64,000 nucleotides of DNA, taken from Planctomycetota bacterium (GTDB lineage Bacteria; Planctomycetota; PLA2). The position numbers and the translations under genes are program-made. The notes under the pieces are model-generated. The model saw only the letters and a list, made by a program, of their open reading frames with translations. It was not told where the DNA came from and made no database searches. The stretch covers positions 1 to 64,000 of the forward strand of contig JAJFFF010000041.1 of the NCBI GenBank assembly GCA_021776785.1. The letters are read 5' to 3'. This document shows, one piece after another, positions 49,970 to 58,873 of the stretch. Every line of letters begins with the position of its first letter. The first letter of the stretch is position 1.

Positions 49970-51223
49970 ATGACCCTACGCCGGATCCTTTGGTCGAGCG
50001 CGCTCCTCGCCTTCACCCTCTTTGCTTTCGCAGTCGGATCGCAGTTTGTTACGGCGACCTATGGCGCGGCCGTCGAGCCGCCGGCCGTTAGGACCGACAA
50101 GCTCAGCGCGAGTGACCGCGCCCGTGTAAGCGCCGTCCATGGCGTCACGGTTTTGCGGTTGTCGGGCACTCATCACGAGATGGGGCGCCAACACGGCGCG
50201 ATCTTGCGCGATCAAATTCTGTTTCTCGATCGCGAGTACGTGACGCCGCTGATCGAGCGCATGGTCGGTCGCAAGGAGCTTGAGAAGTGGGCGGGCGAAG
50301 TGGAGTCGTTTATTCCGAAGCCTTTCCGCGAAGAGCTGCGCGGGTTGGCCGAAGGGTCTAGGATCCCCTACGCGCGCATCCTCGTTCTGAACACGATGCT
50401 CGATCGCTTTCAGTCCATGATGTGTTCGACGGTTGTTGCCGGACCTGATCTCACCGCCGACGGCGAGATCTACTTCGGTCGCAACCTAGACTTCGCGGGC
50501 CGTGGCATTCTGCACAAGTGCACGATCGTGATTGTGTACGCGCCCAAGGATGGGCCCGCCGTCGCCGCGGTGACGTGGCCCGGCCTGATCGGCGTTCTTA
50601 GTGGCATGAGCGACCGCGGTGTCGCGGGCGCGACGATGATGATCCATTGGGGCAAGCCGCTGGCGCCCGGGATGCCTTACATGTTGATGTATCGCGCTGC
50701 ATTAGCCGGGGCGACCAGCAGCGCGGATGTCGTCAAAACCATTCGGACCACGAAGCGGACGTGCCCCAACAACTTCATGGTTGTGGATACGACGGGCGCG
50801 GCGGTCGTCGTCGAGTGGGATCAACAAAAAGTCGGGACGCGGCCAGGCACCGGTGATGGTTTGTGCTCAACGAACTTCTTTCGGTCGGCGCCGCTCAAGG
50901 GGACCGGCGCGCCGTTTGGGTTAGGGCGCTACAACACGCTTGAGAAATTCCTCCAAGAGCGAAAAGGAAAAATCGATCGCGAGAGTATCCAATCGGTGTT
51001 GGGCGACGTTGCCAACCCCTGGTGGACGAACGTGCAGTCGATGGTGTTTGTGCCGCGCAAGCGGGAGCTGTGGCTCGCGACGCGCCGCGCGTTGCCGGTG
51101 TCGAAGGGGCCCTACGCGAAGCTGTCGGCGGAGTCGTTGTTTGGCAAGAAGAAGGCCGCCGCGCTGAGCGGGGCGTCGAAAGCCTCTCCGGAAATCCCGT
51201 CGAAGGTATCCACGCCGCGCTGA
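49970..51223 (+). CDS. Exported C45-type Ntn acyltransferase/hydrolase
   Basis: A 417-residue exported protein of the acyl-CoA:6-aminopenicillanate acyltransferase-like (peptidase C45) family. These are self-processing N-terminal-nucleophile enzymes, and the likely nucleophile is C152 in QSMMCSTVVAG. Flanking motifs are HHEMGRQHGAILRDQI, EIYFGRNLDF and TWPGLIGVLSGMSDRGVAGA. A hydrophobic segment at residues 3-25 acts as a signal. Acyl-group substrates of bacterial members are mostly unknown. Its stop overlaps the ATG of the next gene (TGATG). Confidence 0.8.
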   Translation: MTLRRILWSSALLAFTLFAFAVGSQFVTATYGAAVEPPAVRTDKLSASDRARVSAVHGVTVLRLSGTHHEMGRQHGAILRDQILFLDREYVTPLIERMVGRKELEKWAGEVESFIPKPFREELRGLAEGSRIPYARILVLNTMLDRFQSMMCSTVVAGPDLTADGEIYFGRNLDFAGRGILHKCTIVIVYAPKDGPAVAAVTWPGLIGVLSGMSDRGVAGATMMIHWGKPLAPGMPYMLMYRAALAGATSSADVVKTIRTTKRTCPNNFMVVDTTGAAVVVEWDQQKVGTRPGTGDGLCSTNFFRSAPLKGTGAPFGLGRYNTLEKFLQERKGKIDRESIQSVLGDVANPWWTNVQSMVFVPRKRELWLATRRALPVSKGPYAKLSAESLFGKKKAAALSGASKASPEIPSKVSTPR

Positions 51224-52218
51224 TGGCGATGCCGTCCCGGCGCCCTTTGAAGCGGACGCGCCGCCGTTGGTTTGACGCGCCCGCCATCGTGTGGATGTTG
51301 CTTTGCGTTTTGGCGGCCGCGCCGCTCGTCCACGCCAAGCCGAAGGATGTAGCACTCACCGCCGCCAAAAAGGAGTGGACGCAAGCGACCCCGAGCCGGC
51401 GTGTGGTGCTGGTGAAGTCGCTCGGTGCCCAGTTGGGGAGTGCCCGGCTGGAGCAGTTCGCGCGCTGGCTGCGCGAGCCGAACGCATTGCTCCAAGCGGA
51501 ACTTCTGGATGCCATTGTGGGCCACGCGTTGGACGTAAAACTCCGGCCGCGCGTCGAGCAGATCATGACGAAGTTTTTGGCCGCGCACTTAAAGGCGCGA
51601 CAAAAGCGCGAGGACAAAGAGTTCGCGCAGGTGTGCCGCAAGCATGGACGGCGCTACGCCGAGGGGAAAATGGCGGCAGGTTCCGACTGGACGGATCCAT
51701 ACGACGAGAAAAAGCGCACGCTGCCCGACGACATCAAAAACGAGCGGCTGTTCATGAAGCGTGCGCTGTTTGCGATCGAAAAGGCGGCGATGCCGAGCTT
51801 GCGCCGGACGATTCTCGACATCTTTCACCAGCACCACGATCCGGACGTGTTGGTGGCGTGCCTCGCCACGATGGGCCGGCTGAAAGTGTGGGGCGCGCTT
51901 CCGGACATGGCCGATCTCCTGCGTCCGTTGGAATACGGGCGCGAGATGCAGGGCGCGCCGACGATGGGCGCGCGGAGCTATGACACGATGCGATTGAAGT
52001 GGGATGTCCACAAGGACCGGTTGTGGTGGTCGCGCCCCGAGTACGTGTTGCGCACACGCCATCCGATTTTTGATGCGTTCCGCGCGATCACCGGTCAGGA
52101 CCTGAGGTCGTCGTCACTGATCGACAAGTGGCTGCTCAACAACGAAGAGACGCTGCGCAAAAACGGAGTGAAGCTGACCAGCGCGTTCCGCGCACGAACC
52201 CGGCGCTCGCAACGTTAA
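51223..52218 (+). CDS. Exported helical repeat protein coupled to the acyltransferase
   Basis: A 331-residue exported protein. The N-terminus is basic then hydrophobic (IVWMLLCVLAAAPLVHA). The remainder is alpha-helical with HEAT-like spacing (RRVVLVKSLGAQLGSARLEQ, ALLQAELLDAIVGHALDVKL, LVACLATMGRLKVWGALPDM), ending in an Arg-rich tail. No catalytic motif is seen. Translation is coupled to the acyltransferase, so it may be a partner or substrate-presenting scaffold. The C-terminal boundary runs into a microsatellite region. Confidence 0.6.
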   Translation: MAMPSRRPLKRTRRRWFDAPAIVWMLLCVLAAAPLVHAKPKDVALTAAKKEWTQATPSRRVVLVKSLGAQLGSARLEQFARWLREPNALLQAELLDAIVGHALDVKLRPRVEQIMTKFLAAHLKARQKREDKEFAQVCRKHGRRYAEGKMAAGSDWTDPYDEKKRTLPDDIKNERLFMKRALFAIEKAAMPSLRRTILDIFHQHHDPDVLVACLATMGRLKVWGALPDMADLLRPLEYGREMQGAPTMGARSYDTMRLKWDVHKDRLWWSRPEYVLRTRHPIFDAFRAITGQDLRSSSLIDKWLLNNEETLRKNGVKLTSAFRARTRRSQR

Positions 52219-52916
52219 CCGTCTTGCCGCCCATCACGTTGCCGACGGCGATGCCAATCGGTATGCCAATCGGTATGCCAATAGGAGTGTCAATCGGGCT
52301 GTCGCATGCGAGTCCATCCATCGCGCGCGAATCGCGGCGTGGCTACGCATCTCTCGCCGCATTGCTCTTGCTCGACGCATCGGTCGCACGCCCTTTCGCT
52401 CACTCGCCGCGCGGTTCCGCGCATGGTTGTTCACGGGCCCGTCGCCCCCCGTCGTTCGCCCTGCCGTGCTGCCTGACGAGTTGCCTGACGTGCTGCCTGA
52501 CGAGTTGCCTGACGAGTTGCCTGACGAGTTGCCCGCCGCTCGCGCGTCGCGCGGCCCGTCGCGCGGTCCGTCGCGCGGTCCGTCGTCCGTCCGCCGTGCT
52601 GCCTGACGAGTTGCCGCCGCTCGCTCGTCGCGCGGTCTGTCGTTCGTCCGCCGCGCGGCTTAACGAGTTGCCCGCCGCTCGCTCGCCCGCTGGTCCGTCG
52701 TTCGCCCCGCGTCGAGAAGCGGCGCAAGGACGGCGTGCCTTGCGGGCCGCCGCGGGGAGACGGCGCCGAATCGGGTTGCCGCCAAGTTGGCCGTTCGGCT
52801 GCCCGCGCCCGCCAAGTGGCTCGCTAGGTGGCCCGCCACGCTAGGTGGCCCGCTAGGTGGCCCGCCGCGCTGCGGGCGCGCCTCGGTCGCCGGGCCCGTC
52901 TTGCGGACGTGCATGG
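52219..52916. repeat. Microsatellite-rich non-coding stretch
   Basis: About 700 bp without a credible gene. It holds four 12-bp units based on ATGCCAATCGGT (52251-52298), five 12-bp units based on GCCTGACGAGTT (52471-52530) with later scattered copies, several GTCGCGCGGTCC units (about 52554-52590), and three GCTAGGTGGCCCG units (about 52823-52862). The long plus-strand frame through it encodes only low-complexity peptide. The repeat classes differ, so this looks like a zone of simple-sequence expansion rather than one tandem array. Confidence 0.75.
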
Positions 52917-52930
52917 TAGGGTTCGCGCGC

Positions 52931-54577
52931 ATGTCGATGCCGGAGCGGGAGCCGCGCTTGGACCTTACGGACGCCGCGCAAGTGCGCGCTATTGGCCACG
53001 CGATCGGCGCCGTCGCGGAGAACCTCGGTCTCGCGTATGGACACTTGGCCGCCGGCGGCGGATTGGACGCGGTGCGGTATGCGTCGTGGCATCCGTGCGA
53101 GCCGACCGAAGAGATGGGAACCTTCCCCTGCGCCGGTCCGGCCGAGGCCGAGGCCGTGTGGGATGCCGCCCATGCCGTCGCCCGTGATTGGACCCATCGT
53201 CCCGCGATGCACCGCGCCCGCGTCCTGGATGCCATGGCCGAAAACCTCCGCTCGCGCCGCGCCGAACTCACCGGATGGGTTACGTTTGAGACCGGGATGG
53301 AGTGGCGTGGGGCCGATGACGAAGTCGCCACCGCCATCGAAGCGTGCGCGCACTTCGCGTCAAGATTGCGCCATTTTGACCATGCCGCGGACACGCCGCG
53401 CGCCACCACAAAACCATCGCAAGATCCGGCGCCGGGTCAGGGCCCGGCACTTGTGGTCGGTGCGCCGGATTCACCGCTAGCGCTGCCCGCTGCGATGATC
53501 GCGGGAGCGTTGGCCGCGGGGCGACCGGTCGTGTTTTTGCCGGACGCACAAGCCTCCATCCTCGGCTGGAAGTTAGCCGACATCATGCACGAGAGCGGCT
53601 TGCCCGACCACGCCGTGCAGGCGCTCTTTCAAACGGGCGCCTTGGCCGTCGACATGGCGCAGGACCCGCGCGCGGCGTGCGTGCTCACATCCGTCGCCGC
53701 ATCGAGCGACGTGCGGCGTGGCGCGGGTTCGCGGCTTTGGACTCCGTTTCCATGGCGGCGCACGTGGATCGATCTCGATGATGTGCTGAGTCCGCCGACG
53801 ACCGCACCGGGGTTTGAGGCTGAGTCTGGGCCTGTCCCGAGCGCAGTCCCGCGGACCGGATCCGCACCGGCCGCATTGGCGCAAACATTGGCGCAAACAT
53901 CGGCGCAAACATTGGTGCGGCACGCCTTCCGTTTCGCGGGGCAGGCTCCGCGCGCCTTGGTCGCTGTGCTCGGCTCCGCGGCGCAACTGGAGTGGCTAAC
54001 ACCGCACGTTGCCGATGCCATCGACGACCTGGTGATGGGATACGGCGTCGATAGCGGAACCCAGCTCGGCCCGTTGGGAAGCGAGGCCGTCGCGAACGCA
54101 TGGGAAGCTTGGCGCGACCGCGCCACCGAAATGAGCGTGTTGCGGGAGTGGCGCGGCGAGCGCGCCGACGTGGCGGTATGGCCCGGCTGGTTTTACGAAC
54201 CGATGCTCCGCGGCCCCGCACGCCAAGGGCGTGATGGGTCCGCTGCCCCCGCTGTCCCCGAGATCCCCGCTGTCCCCGAGATCCCCGCTGTCTCCGATAT
54301 CCTTGATGTCTCCGATATCCCCGATGTCTCCGATATCCCCGCCGTTTCCGATGCTCCGTCTTCTCCCGGCGCTCCCGCAGCCGGCACGGGCGACGGCTCT
54401 CCGGCGCCGGCATTGTCCGTGGCGGGACCGGCGCTCCACCTGATCGTGCGGTCCGATCCGCACCGCGCCTCGACCTGGCCCGACGCCGCGCGCCTCCACA
54501 CAGCGGACGGACCCGACCTGCGGGGCACGCTGGATCTCGAGGGCCTCGAGCGGGCGCTGCGTTCTCCGTTGCGTTAG
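52931..54577 (+). CDS. Aldehyde-dehydrogenase-like protein lacking the catalytic Cys
   Basis: A 548-residue protein with the fold of the aldehyde dehydrogenase superfamily, closest in layout to pyrroline-5-carboxylate dehydrogenases (WRGADDEVATAIEACAHFAS, a nucleotide-binding PLALPAAMIAGALAAGRPVV, and FRFAGQAPRALVAVLGSA). Where active enzymes have GQxC, this one has GQAP, so the catalytic cysteine is missing. Two low-complexity insertions occur: LAQT-type 12-bp repeats near residue 320 and VPEIPA/VSDIPD 18-bp repeats near 440-475. The start at 52931 is chosen because TAGGGT lies 8 nt upstream. It is probably non-catalytic, or a gene in decay. Confidence 0.65.
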   Translation: MSMPEREPRLDLTDAAQVRAIGHAIGAVAENLGLAYGHLAAGGGLDAVRYASWHPCEPTEEMGTFPCAGPAEAEAVWDAAHAVARDWTHRPAMHRARVLDAMAENLRSRRAELTGWVTFETGMEWRGADDEVATAIEACAHFASRLRHFDHAADTPRATTKPSQDPAPGQGPALVVGAPDSPLALPAAMIAGALAAGRPVVFLPDAQASILGWKLADIMHESGLPDHAVQALFQTGALAVDMAQDPRAACVLTSVAASSDVRRGAGSRLWTPFPWRRTWIDLDDVLSPPTTAPGFEAESGPVPSAVPRTGSAPAALAQTLAQTSAQTLVRHAFRFAGQAPRALVAVLGSAAQLEWLTPHVADAIDDLVMGYGVDSGTQLGPLGSEAVANAWEAWRDRATEMSVLREWRGERADVAVWPGWFYEPMLRGPARQGRDGSAAPAVPEIPAVPEIPAVSDILDVSDIPDVSDIPAVSDAPSSPGAPAAGTGDGSPAPALSVAGPALHLIVRSDPHRASTWPDAARLHTADGPDLRGTLDLEGLERALRSPLR

Positions 54578-54654
54578 CGCGACCGGTCGCCGTCTGGCGC
54601 CGCCGCATCGCATGGGCTGGAGGCTCCCGGCCCCGCCCGGCCGACCGGCCCCGG

Positions 54655-54733
54655 CCCCGGCCCGGCCCGGCCCTGAGGCGCGGCCCTGAGGTGCGCGGGG
54701 TGCGCGGGGTGCGCGGGGGGGCGCCCGGCGGGC
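54655..54733. repeat. GC microsatellite before the tetR promoter
   Basis: CCCCGG and GGTGCGCGG-type short repeats fill most of the gap between the dehydrogenase-like gene and tetR. No gene or terminator with a T run is seen. Confidence 0.6.
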
Positions 54734-54783
54734 GCGCACCCAGCGCGGCGTGACAGTTTCAACCGCCGAGAAACTTGCTGAGA

Positions 54784-54797
54784 ACTGACCGGTCGGT
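54784..54797. promoter_or_regulatory. TetR operator candidate 1
   Basis: ACTGACCGGTCGGT is a 14-bp palindrome with one mismatch. It overlaps the -10-like TACTGT (54797-54802), which lies 6 nt before the tetR GTG, so binding would block its own promoter. It matches operator candidate 2 at 12 of 14 positions. Confidence 0.7.
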
Positions 54798-54808
54798 ACT
54801 GTTTCTTC

Positions 54809-55450
54809 GTGGCAGCCCGTCCGACCCGAACCGAAAAGCGCCGTCGCATCCTCGAAGCGGCTCGCGCGGCTTTTGTGCGCAATGGGTTTGCCCAAACACC
54901 CATGAGCCTGGTGGCTGAGCGGGCGGGAGTCGGCAAAGGCACGCTTTACGAGTACTTCCAAAGCAAGGAAGACCTCTTTTCGAACTTGGTGGTGGCTGTC
55001 TTGCGCGAGTCGCTGGAGACGCTCTCGTCTCACGATCAGCCCGATGCGCCGCCTCCCCAAGCACTTCGTGGGGCGATTTCGTACATCGTGCGGGTCGCCC
55101 TCGATGAAAACCTCGATCTTTACCGCCTTTTTTACGACTTTTGGGGCGTTTCGCAGCGCCACCGCCTTCAGGCGCAACGCAAGCTTCGTGAGTGTGAAGA
55201 GGCGTTTCGCGAGTTCTTGGTCGACCTCGTGCGGCGCGGCCAGGAGTCCGGCCACCTTCGCGCGGAGCTCGATCCCGATCTTTGGGTAACGGGCCTGATG
55301 GCCGCGGTGGATGGAATCAGCATCAAACTCATCATCTTGGGCCAGGCCGTGGACTTGACGGCGTACACACGCCTCCTGCATTCGGTTTTTGTAGATGGCG
55401 CACTCGCTGCGGGGCGCTTGGACGGCGCTTCGATCATCAAAGAGGATTGA
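54809..55450 (+). CDS. TetR-family repressor of the efflux operon
   Basis: A 213-residue regulator. The N-terminal HTH is RRRILEAARAAFVRNGFAQT, then MSLVAERAGVGKGTLYEYFQ and SKEDLFSNL. The C-terminal helical domain (about 75-205) would bind a ligand. It starts with GTG 54809, directly after operator candidate 1, and the outer-membrane factor gene begins at the base following its stop codon. The layout is that of a classical self-regulated repressor controlling an RND pump. Confidence 0.92.
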   Translation: MAARPTRTEKRRRILEAARAAFVRNGFAQTPMSLVAERAGVGKGTLYEYFQSKEDLFSNLVVAVLRESLETLSSHDQPDAPPPQALRGAISYIVRVALDENLDLYRLFYDFWGVSQRHRLQAQRKLRECEEAFREFLVDLVRRGQESGHLRAELDPDLWVTGLMAAVDGISIKLIILGQAVDLTAYTRLLHSVFVDGALAAGRLDGASIIKED

Positions 55451-56989
55451 ATGAAAACTGACTGGTCAGTACTGAAAAGTGTGTTCGACGCGCACCGAAC
55501 CCGGGCGTTCCTGGGTGTGTTTGGGGCCTGCGTCGCGACGCTTGGCCTCTCGGGCTGTACCGCGTTTCGACCGGATTCCGATCCGGTGGGCCTCGGCGGA
55601 CCGGGCGCGTATGGGGAATCCATCGTCGAGGGATGGGAGCGGGCGCCCGGCGCGGACGAAGATACGGAGCCAGGTCAATCCGCGCGGATCGTGGAGTCCA
55701 AGATGGGCGCGCTGCAGTTGACCGTCGAGCAAGCGGTCGCCGAAGCGCTGACCTACAACCGATCCGTGCAGAGCGCGCGACTCGCCGCCGCCATCGGCGT
55801 GGAGAACGAGAAGGAGGCACGCGCTGCGTTGTTGCCGAGCCTTCGACTCGGCGCGTCCTACAACCGCGTGGACGAACCGCCTTCGGTGAACTCGCCCGAC
55901 TTGGGCGGCAGCTTCACCGCCGGTCCGCGCGAAGTGTTTGGCATGTCCCTCGATCTCGGATTCCCGATCTATGGGTTTGGTCGCTACTTAAATGGCTATC
56001 GCGCCGCCCGGCTCACGCGGCGGAGCGCGGAGGTCACAGCACTTGCTGCGGAGTCGGACATGGGGGCTGCCGTGACGGCGGCCGCGTTCGATCTTTTGGA
56101 GGGGAAGCGCGCGATCGGTGTGGCCCGCGCAAACGAGGCGTCGCTCGACCAGCAAGTGAAAGACGCCGAAGCGCTGCTCGCCGTGGGCCGCGTGACGCGT
56201 TCCGCCAAACTCGAGGCGGAAGTGTTGCGCGATCAGGCCCGGCGCGAGCGCGAAAAACTCGAGAGCGCGATTCCGATTCTCCGCAAGCGTCTGAATACGC
56301 TGATGGGCCGCCCCGTCGATACCGCCACGCAAGTGGTGGATGCGCCGGTGACCGCCGCGCCGCCGTGGCAGTTGGAGGCGCTCGAAACCGAAGCCATGGA
56401 CTTGCGCCCGGAGTTGCGCGCCGCGCGCCTCGATGTCGAGGCGGCGAAACGGTCGGCGCAGGCGGCGGTGGGTCGGGAGCTTCCCGAGCTTCGCGGAAAC
56501 GTCAACTTTGCGACCGACAACAGTCCGTTTGGATCGCCGAGCGATCAAACGACGTTGCGCTTGACGCTTGACGTCCCCTTGTTCACCGGCGGTGCGCGGT
56601 ACGCGCGGATTCGGCGCGCGCGGCGGCAAACCGACCTTGCGAAGCTTGCGCTGCGCGACCTCGAGGCCAACGTTCGAACCGAAGTCGCGATTGTCTTTCG
56701 TAATGTTACCGAAAGTTATCGCGATATCGCCGTGGCGCGGCTCAACATTGAGCGCGCCGAAGAGAGCTTGCGCATTCAGCGGGAGAAGTTTCGCAATGGC
56801 CGCGCGACGTCGCGTGAGGTTCTCGAATCGACCGCACTCCTAACGGACTCCAACTTCGCGTACGTGCGTGCGCTCTACACCTACAACGTGGCATTGCGCG
56901 ATCTCCATCGTGCGCGCGGCGCTGACCCGCGGGCCAACCCCATGCAGGGACTGGTCAGCAGCAACACCGACACGGGAGACACTCGTTGA
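55451..56989 (+). CDS. TolC-family outer-membrane efflux lipoprotein
   Basis: A 512-residue outer-membrane factor. The signal peptide ends in lipobox GLSGC. Two repeats of the outer-membrane-efflux domain follow (about 95-280 and 310-495), with LTVEQAVAEALTYNRSVQSA and LRLTLDVPLFTGGARYARIR as typical pieces. ATG 55451 immediately follows tetR, but operator candidate 2 then falls inside codons 3-7. GTG 55481 gives a compact lipoprotein signal, MFDAHRTRAFLGVFGACVAT, and leaves the operator in the 5' leader. Either start is possible. It forms the exit duct for the RND pump. Confidence 0.9.
   Translation: MKTDWSVLKSVFDAHRTRAFLGVFGACVATLGLSGCTAFRPDSDPVGLGGPGAYGESIVEGWERAPGADEDTEPGQSARIVESKMGALQLTVEQAVAEALTYNRSVQSARLAAAIGVENEKEARAALLPSLRLGASYNRVDEPPSVNSPDLGGSFTAGPREVFGMSLDLGFPIYGFGRYLNGYRAARLTRRSAEVTALAAESDMGAAVTAAAFDLLEGKRAIGVARANEASLDQQVKDAEALLAVGRVTRSAKLEAEVLRDQARREREKLESAIPILRKRLNTLMGRPVDTATQVVDAPVTAAPPWQLEALETEAMDLRPELRAARLDVEAAKRSAQAAVGRELPELRGNVNFATDNSPFGSPSDQTTLRLTLDVPLFTGGARYARIRRARRQTDLAKLALRDLEANVRTEVAIVFRNVTESYRDIAVARLNIERAEESLRIQREKFRNGRATSREVLESTALLTDSNFAYVRALYTYNVALRDLHRARGADPRANPMQGLVSSNTDTGDTR
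55457..55470. promoter_or_regulatory. TetR operator candidate 2
   Basis: ACTGACTGGTCAGT has perfect 6-bp inverted arms around TG. It shares ACTGAC-GGTC-GT with operator candidate 1. It lies at the start of the outer-membrane factor gene, suggesting a second, regulated promoter within the tetR end. Confidence 0.7.
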
Positions 56990-57855
56990 GACTCCACATC
57001 AATCCCGAGGCGAACCGTGCGCTGGCCGGCGTCGCTCTCATCGTCGCTGCATCGGTCCTTCTCGGGCCCGTCTCGGCGCAGGATAACGAGGCCGCGAAGC
57101 GTGCGGCGAAAGCGCGCCCGGCTGTGGCGCCGCCCGCGCCGCTCGTCCGTCTCGCCGGCGAAGTGTTGGCGATTCGCGATGCACATGTGGCCGCTGAAGT
57201 GAGCGGTCGCGTCGTGGCGCGACCGGATACCGATGGCGGTTTTGTCAAAGAGGGTGACGCGATCGTCGTGCTCGATGACCGTGCGATTGTCGCGGCCGAA
57301 CGTCGCGCGCGTGCGGCGGCGCGTAGTGCGCACGCCCGCCGTGAATGGGCGCGCCGCGAGTTGGGTCGCGTGACCGCGCTGATGGAGAAGGGCTCGATCG
57401 GCAAGTCGGACCTCGACCGCGCGGAAGTTGCTTTGCTGGAGGCGGAAGCGAACGCGGACGCAGCGAAGGCGGCCCACGAAGAAGTATTGGTGCAACGCGA
57501 ACGCACCCGCATTCGCGCTCCGTTCGCAGGAGAGCTGGTGCGTGTGTACGCCGCTTTGGGTTCGTATCTGCGGGTCTCCGAGCCCGCCTATCGAATCGTC
57601 GATCGCACCGCACTCAAGATCGTTGCCTACGTTCCCGCCCACGTCGTGTCTTCGCTCAAGACGGGGCGTCAGATCGGCGTCACGGCAACATTCGAGCAAG
57701 ACGCGGCGCAACGCCCGGCCAAGTTGGTTTCAATCGCCGCCGCATCCACCGGCACGTCGCGCACGTTCCGGATCGAGTTGCGGTTGCGCGACAAGTCCGA
57801 GAAGCTACGACCGGGCATGGCCGCCTGGTTGCATTTCGATCCGCCCCTTCGCTGA
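56986..57855 (+). CDS. Periplasmic adaptor (membrane fusion protein) 1
   Basis: A 289-residue exported adaptor of the HlyD/RND family. The signal peptide ends VSAQ. Barrel-sandwich and hairpin parts are visible: VAAEVSGRVVARPDTDGG, VKEGDAIVVLDDR, RTRIRAPFAGELVRVYAALG, and the beta-barrel LKIVAYVPAHVVSSLKTGRQ. TTG 56986 overlaps the previous stop (TTGA). It bridges pump and outer-membrane duct. A second adaptor follows at once. Confidence 0.88.
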   Translation: MRLHINPEANRALAGVALIVAASVLLGPVSAQDNEAAKRAAKARPAVAPPAPLVRLAGEVLAIRDAHVAAEVSGRVVARPDTDGGFVKEGDAIVVLDDRAIVAAERRARAAARSAHARREWARRELGRVTALMEKGSIGKSDLDRAEVALLEAEANADAAKAAHEEVLVQRERTRIRAPFAGELVRVYAALGSYLRVSEPAYRIVDRTALKIVAYVPAHVVSSLKTGRQIGVTATFEQDAAQRPAKLVSIAAASTGTSRTFRIELRLRDKSEKLRPGMAAWLHFDPPLR

Positions 57856-57865
57856 GGCCGACACC

Positions 57866-58873
57866 ATGAACCGCAGCACTTGGATCACTACGCTCGTCGT
57901 CATCGGCGCCATCGCCGTGGCGGTCATTCTTGAAGCGACGAAGGCCGAGCCCGCGCCCATCCAGGACACGACGTCGGTCACCGTAAAGATCAAGAGCGCG
58001 CAAGCGAACGCCCTCCCCGGCGCTGCGCTGGCCGGAGGGTTCTTGCGTGCGCGATTGGACATCACGATCTCGGCCGAACGCGCCGGACGCATCGTCGCGT
58101 TGCCGGTGGCGGAAGGAGCAACCGCGCAACGAAACGCTATTCTCGCCGAGATCGACGCGACCGCTGCCGCGGCGAACCTTGCGCGCGCGCGCACGGTGCT
58201 CCAGGAGTTACAGCTGACCGCGACCACACCGGCGACGGAGCTTGCTCGTGCGACCGAGGCGGTGACGCTGGCCGAGGACGAATGGAGCGCCCGCCATCCC
58301 CGCGCGCCGTGGGTCGGCGTCGTCGATCTGCACCACGTCGATGTCGGCGAATACGTCCGCCCGGGCACACCGCTTGTCGATGTCGTCGATCTGTCGGCCC
58401 TGATCTTGGACGTCGATGTCGATCCCGAGTCGGCGGTGTCCTTATCTGTGGGGGACCAGGTAAAAATTTCCGTGCGCGCTCTCGAGAGCACGGAATTCGC
58501 AGGCGAGGTCAGCCGCGTCGCCCGGCGCGCCGGACGAACGACGCGCCGGTTCCGCGTGGAGATCGTCATCGACGCGAAGGGCGCCGCGCGCTCACTTCGT
58601 CCCGGGATGTACGCGCGAGCGCAACTGCAACTCCCGGCCGGCGCACCCGCGATCTATCTTCCGAAAGAAGCCATCCGCGAAGTGCGTGCGCAACGCGGCG
58701 TTTTCGTCGTGAGCGGCACACCGGCCGTCGTCGCGTGGCAGCCCGTGCGCGTCTTTGAGGTGCATCACCGCCCCGACCTGTGGCGTGCGGAAGGGTTGCA
58801 AGAAGGCATGTCCGTCGTCGTCGAGGGCTTTGCGGGATTGCGTGAAGGACAGACCGTCGAGGTAACGCGGTGA
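57866..58873 (+). CDS. Periplasmic adaptor (membrane fusion protein) 2
   Basis: A 335-residue adaptor with an N-terminal membrane anchor (residues 8-24). The pieces are ISAERAGRIVALPVAEGATA, NAILAEIDA, APWVGVVDLHHVDVGEYVRP and VLDVDVDPESAVSLSVGDQV-like barrel segments (LILDVDVDPESAVSLSVGDQ here). The hairpin is short. It differs clearly from adaptor 1, which argues against a recent duplication. Its stop overlaps the GTG of the pump gene (GTGA). Confidence 0.86.
   Translation: MNRSTWITTLVVIGAIAVAVILEATKAEPAPIQDTTSVTVKIKSAQANALPGAALAGGFLRARLDITISAERAGRIVALPVAEGATAQRNAILAEIDATAAAANLARARTVLQELQLTATTPATELARATEAVTLAEDEWSARHPRAPWVGVVDLHHVDVGEYVRPGTPLVDVVDLSALILDVDVDPESAVSLSVGDQVKISVRALESTEFAGEVSRVARRAGRTTRRFRVEIVIDAKGAARSLRPGMYARAQLQLPAGAPAIYLPKEAIREVRAQRGVFVVSGTPAVVAWQPVRVFEVHHRPDLWRAEGLQEGMSVVVEGFAGLREGQTVEVTR

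Noticed and set aside
52128..52844. 238-residue plus-strand frame in the microsatellite region
   Set aside because: It encodes only repeats such as MPIG and CLTS and Arg-rich low-complexity sequence, with no start signal.
53996..55381. 461-residue minus-strand frame
   Set aside because: It spans the antisense of two clear genes (dehydrogenase-like and tetR) and the intergenic microsatellite.
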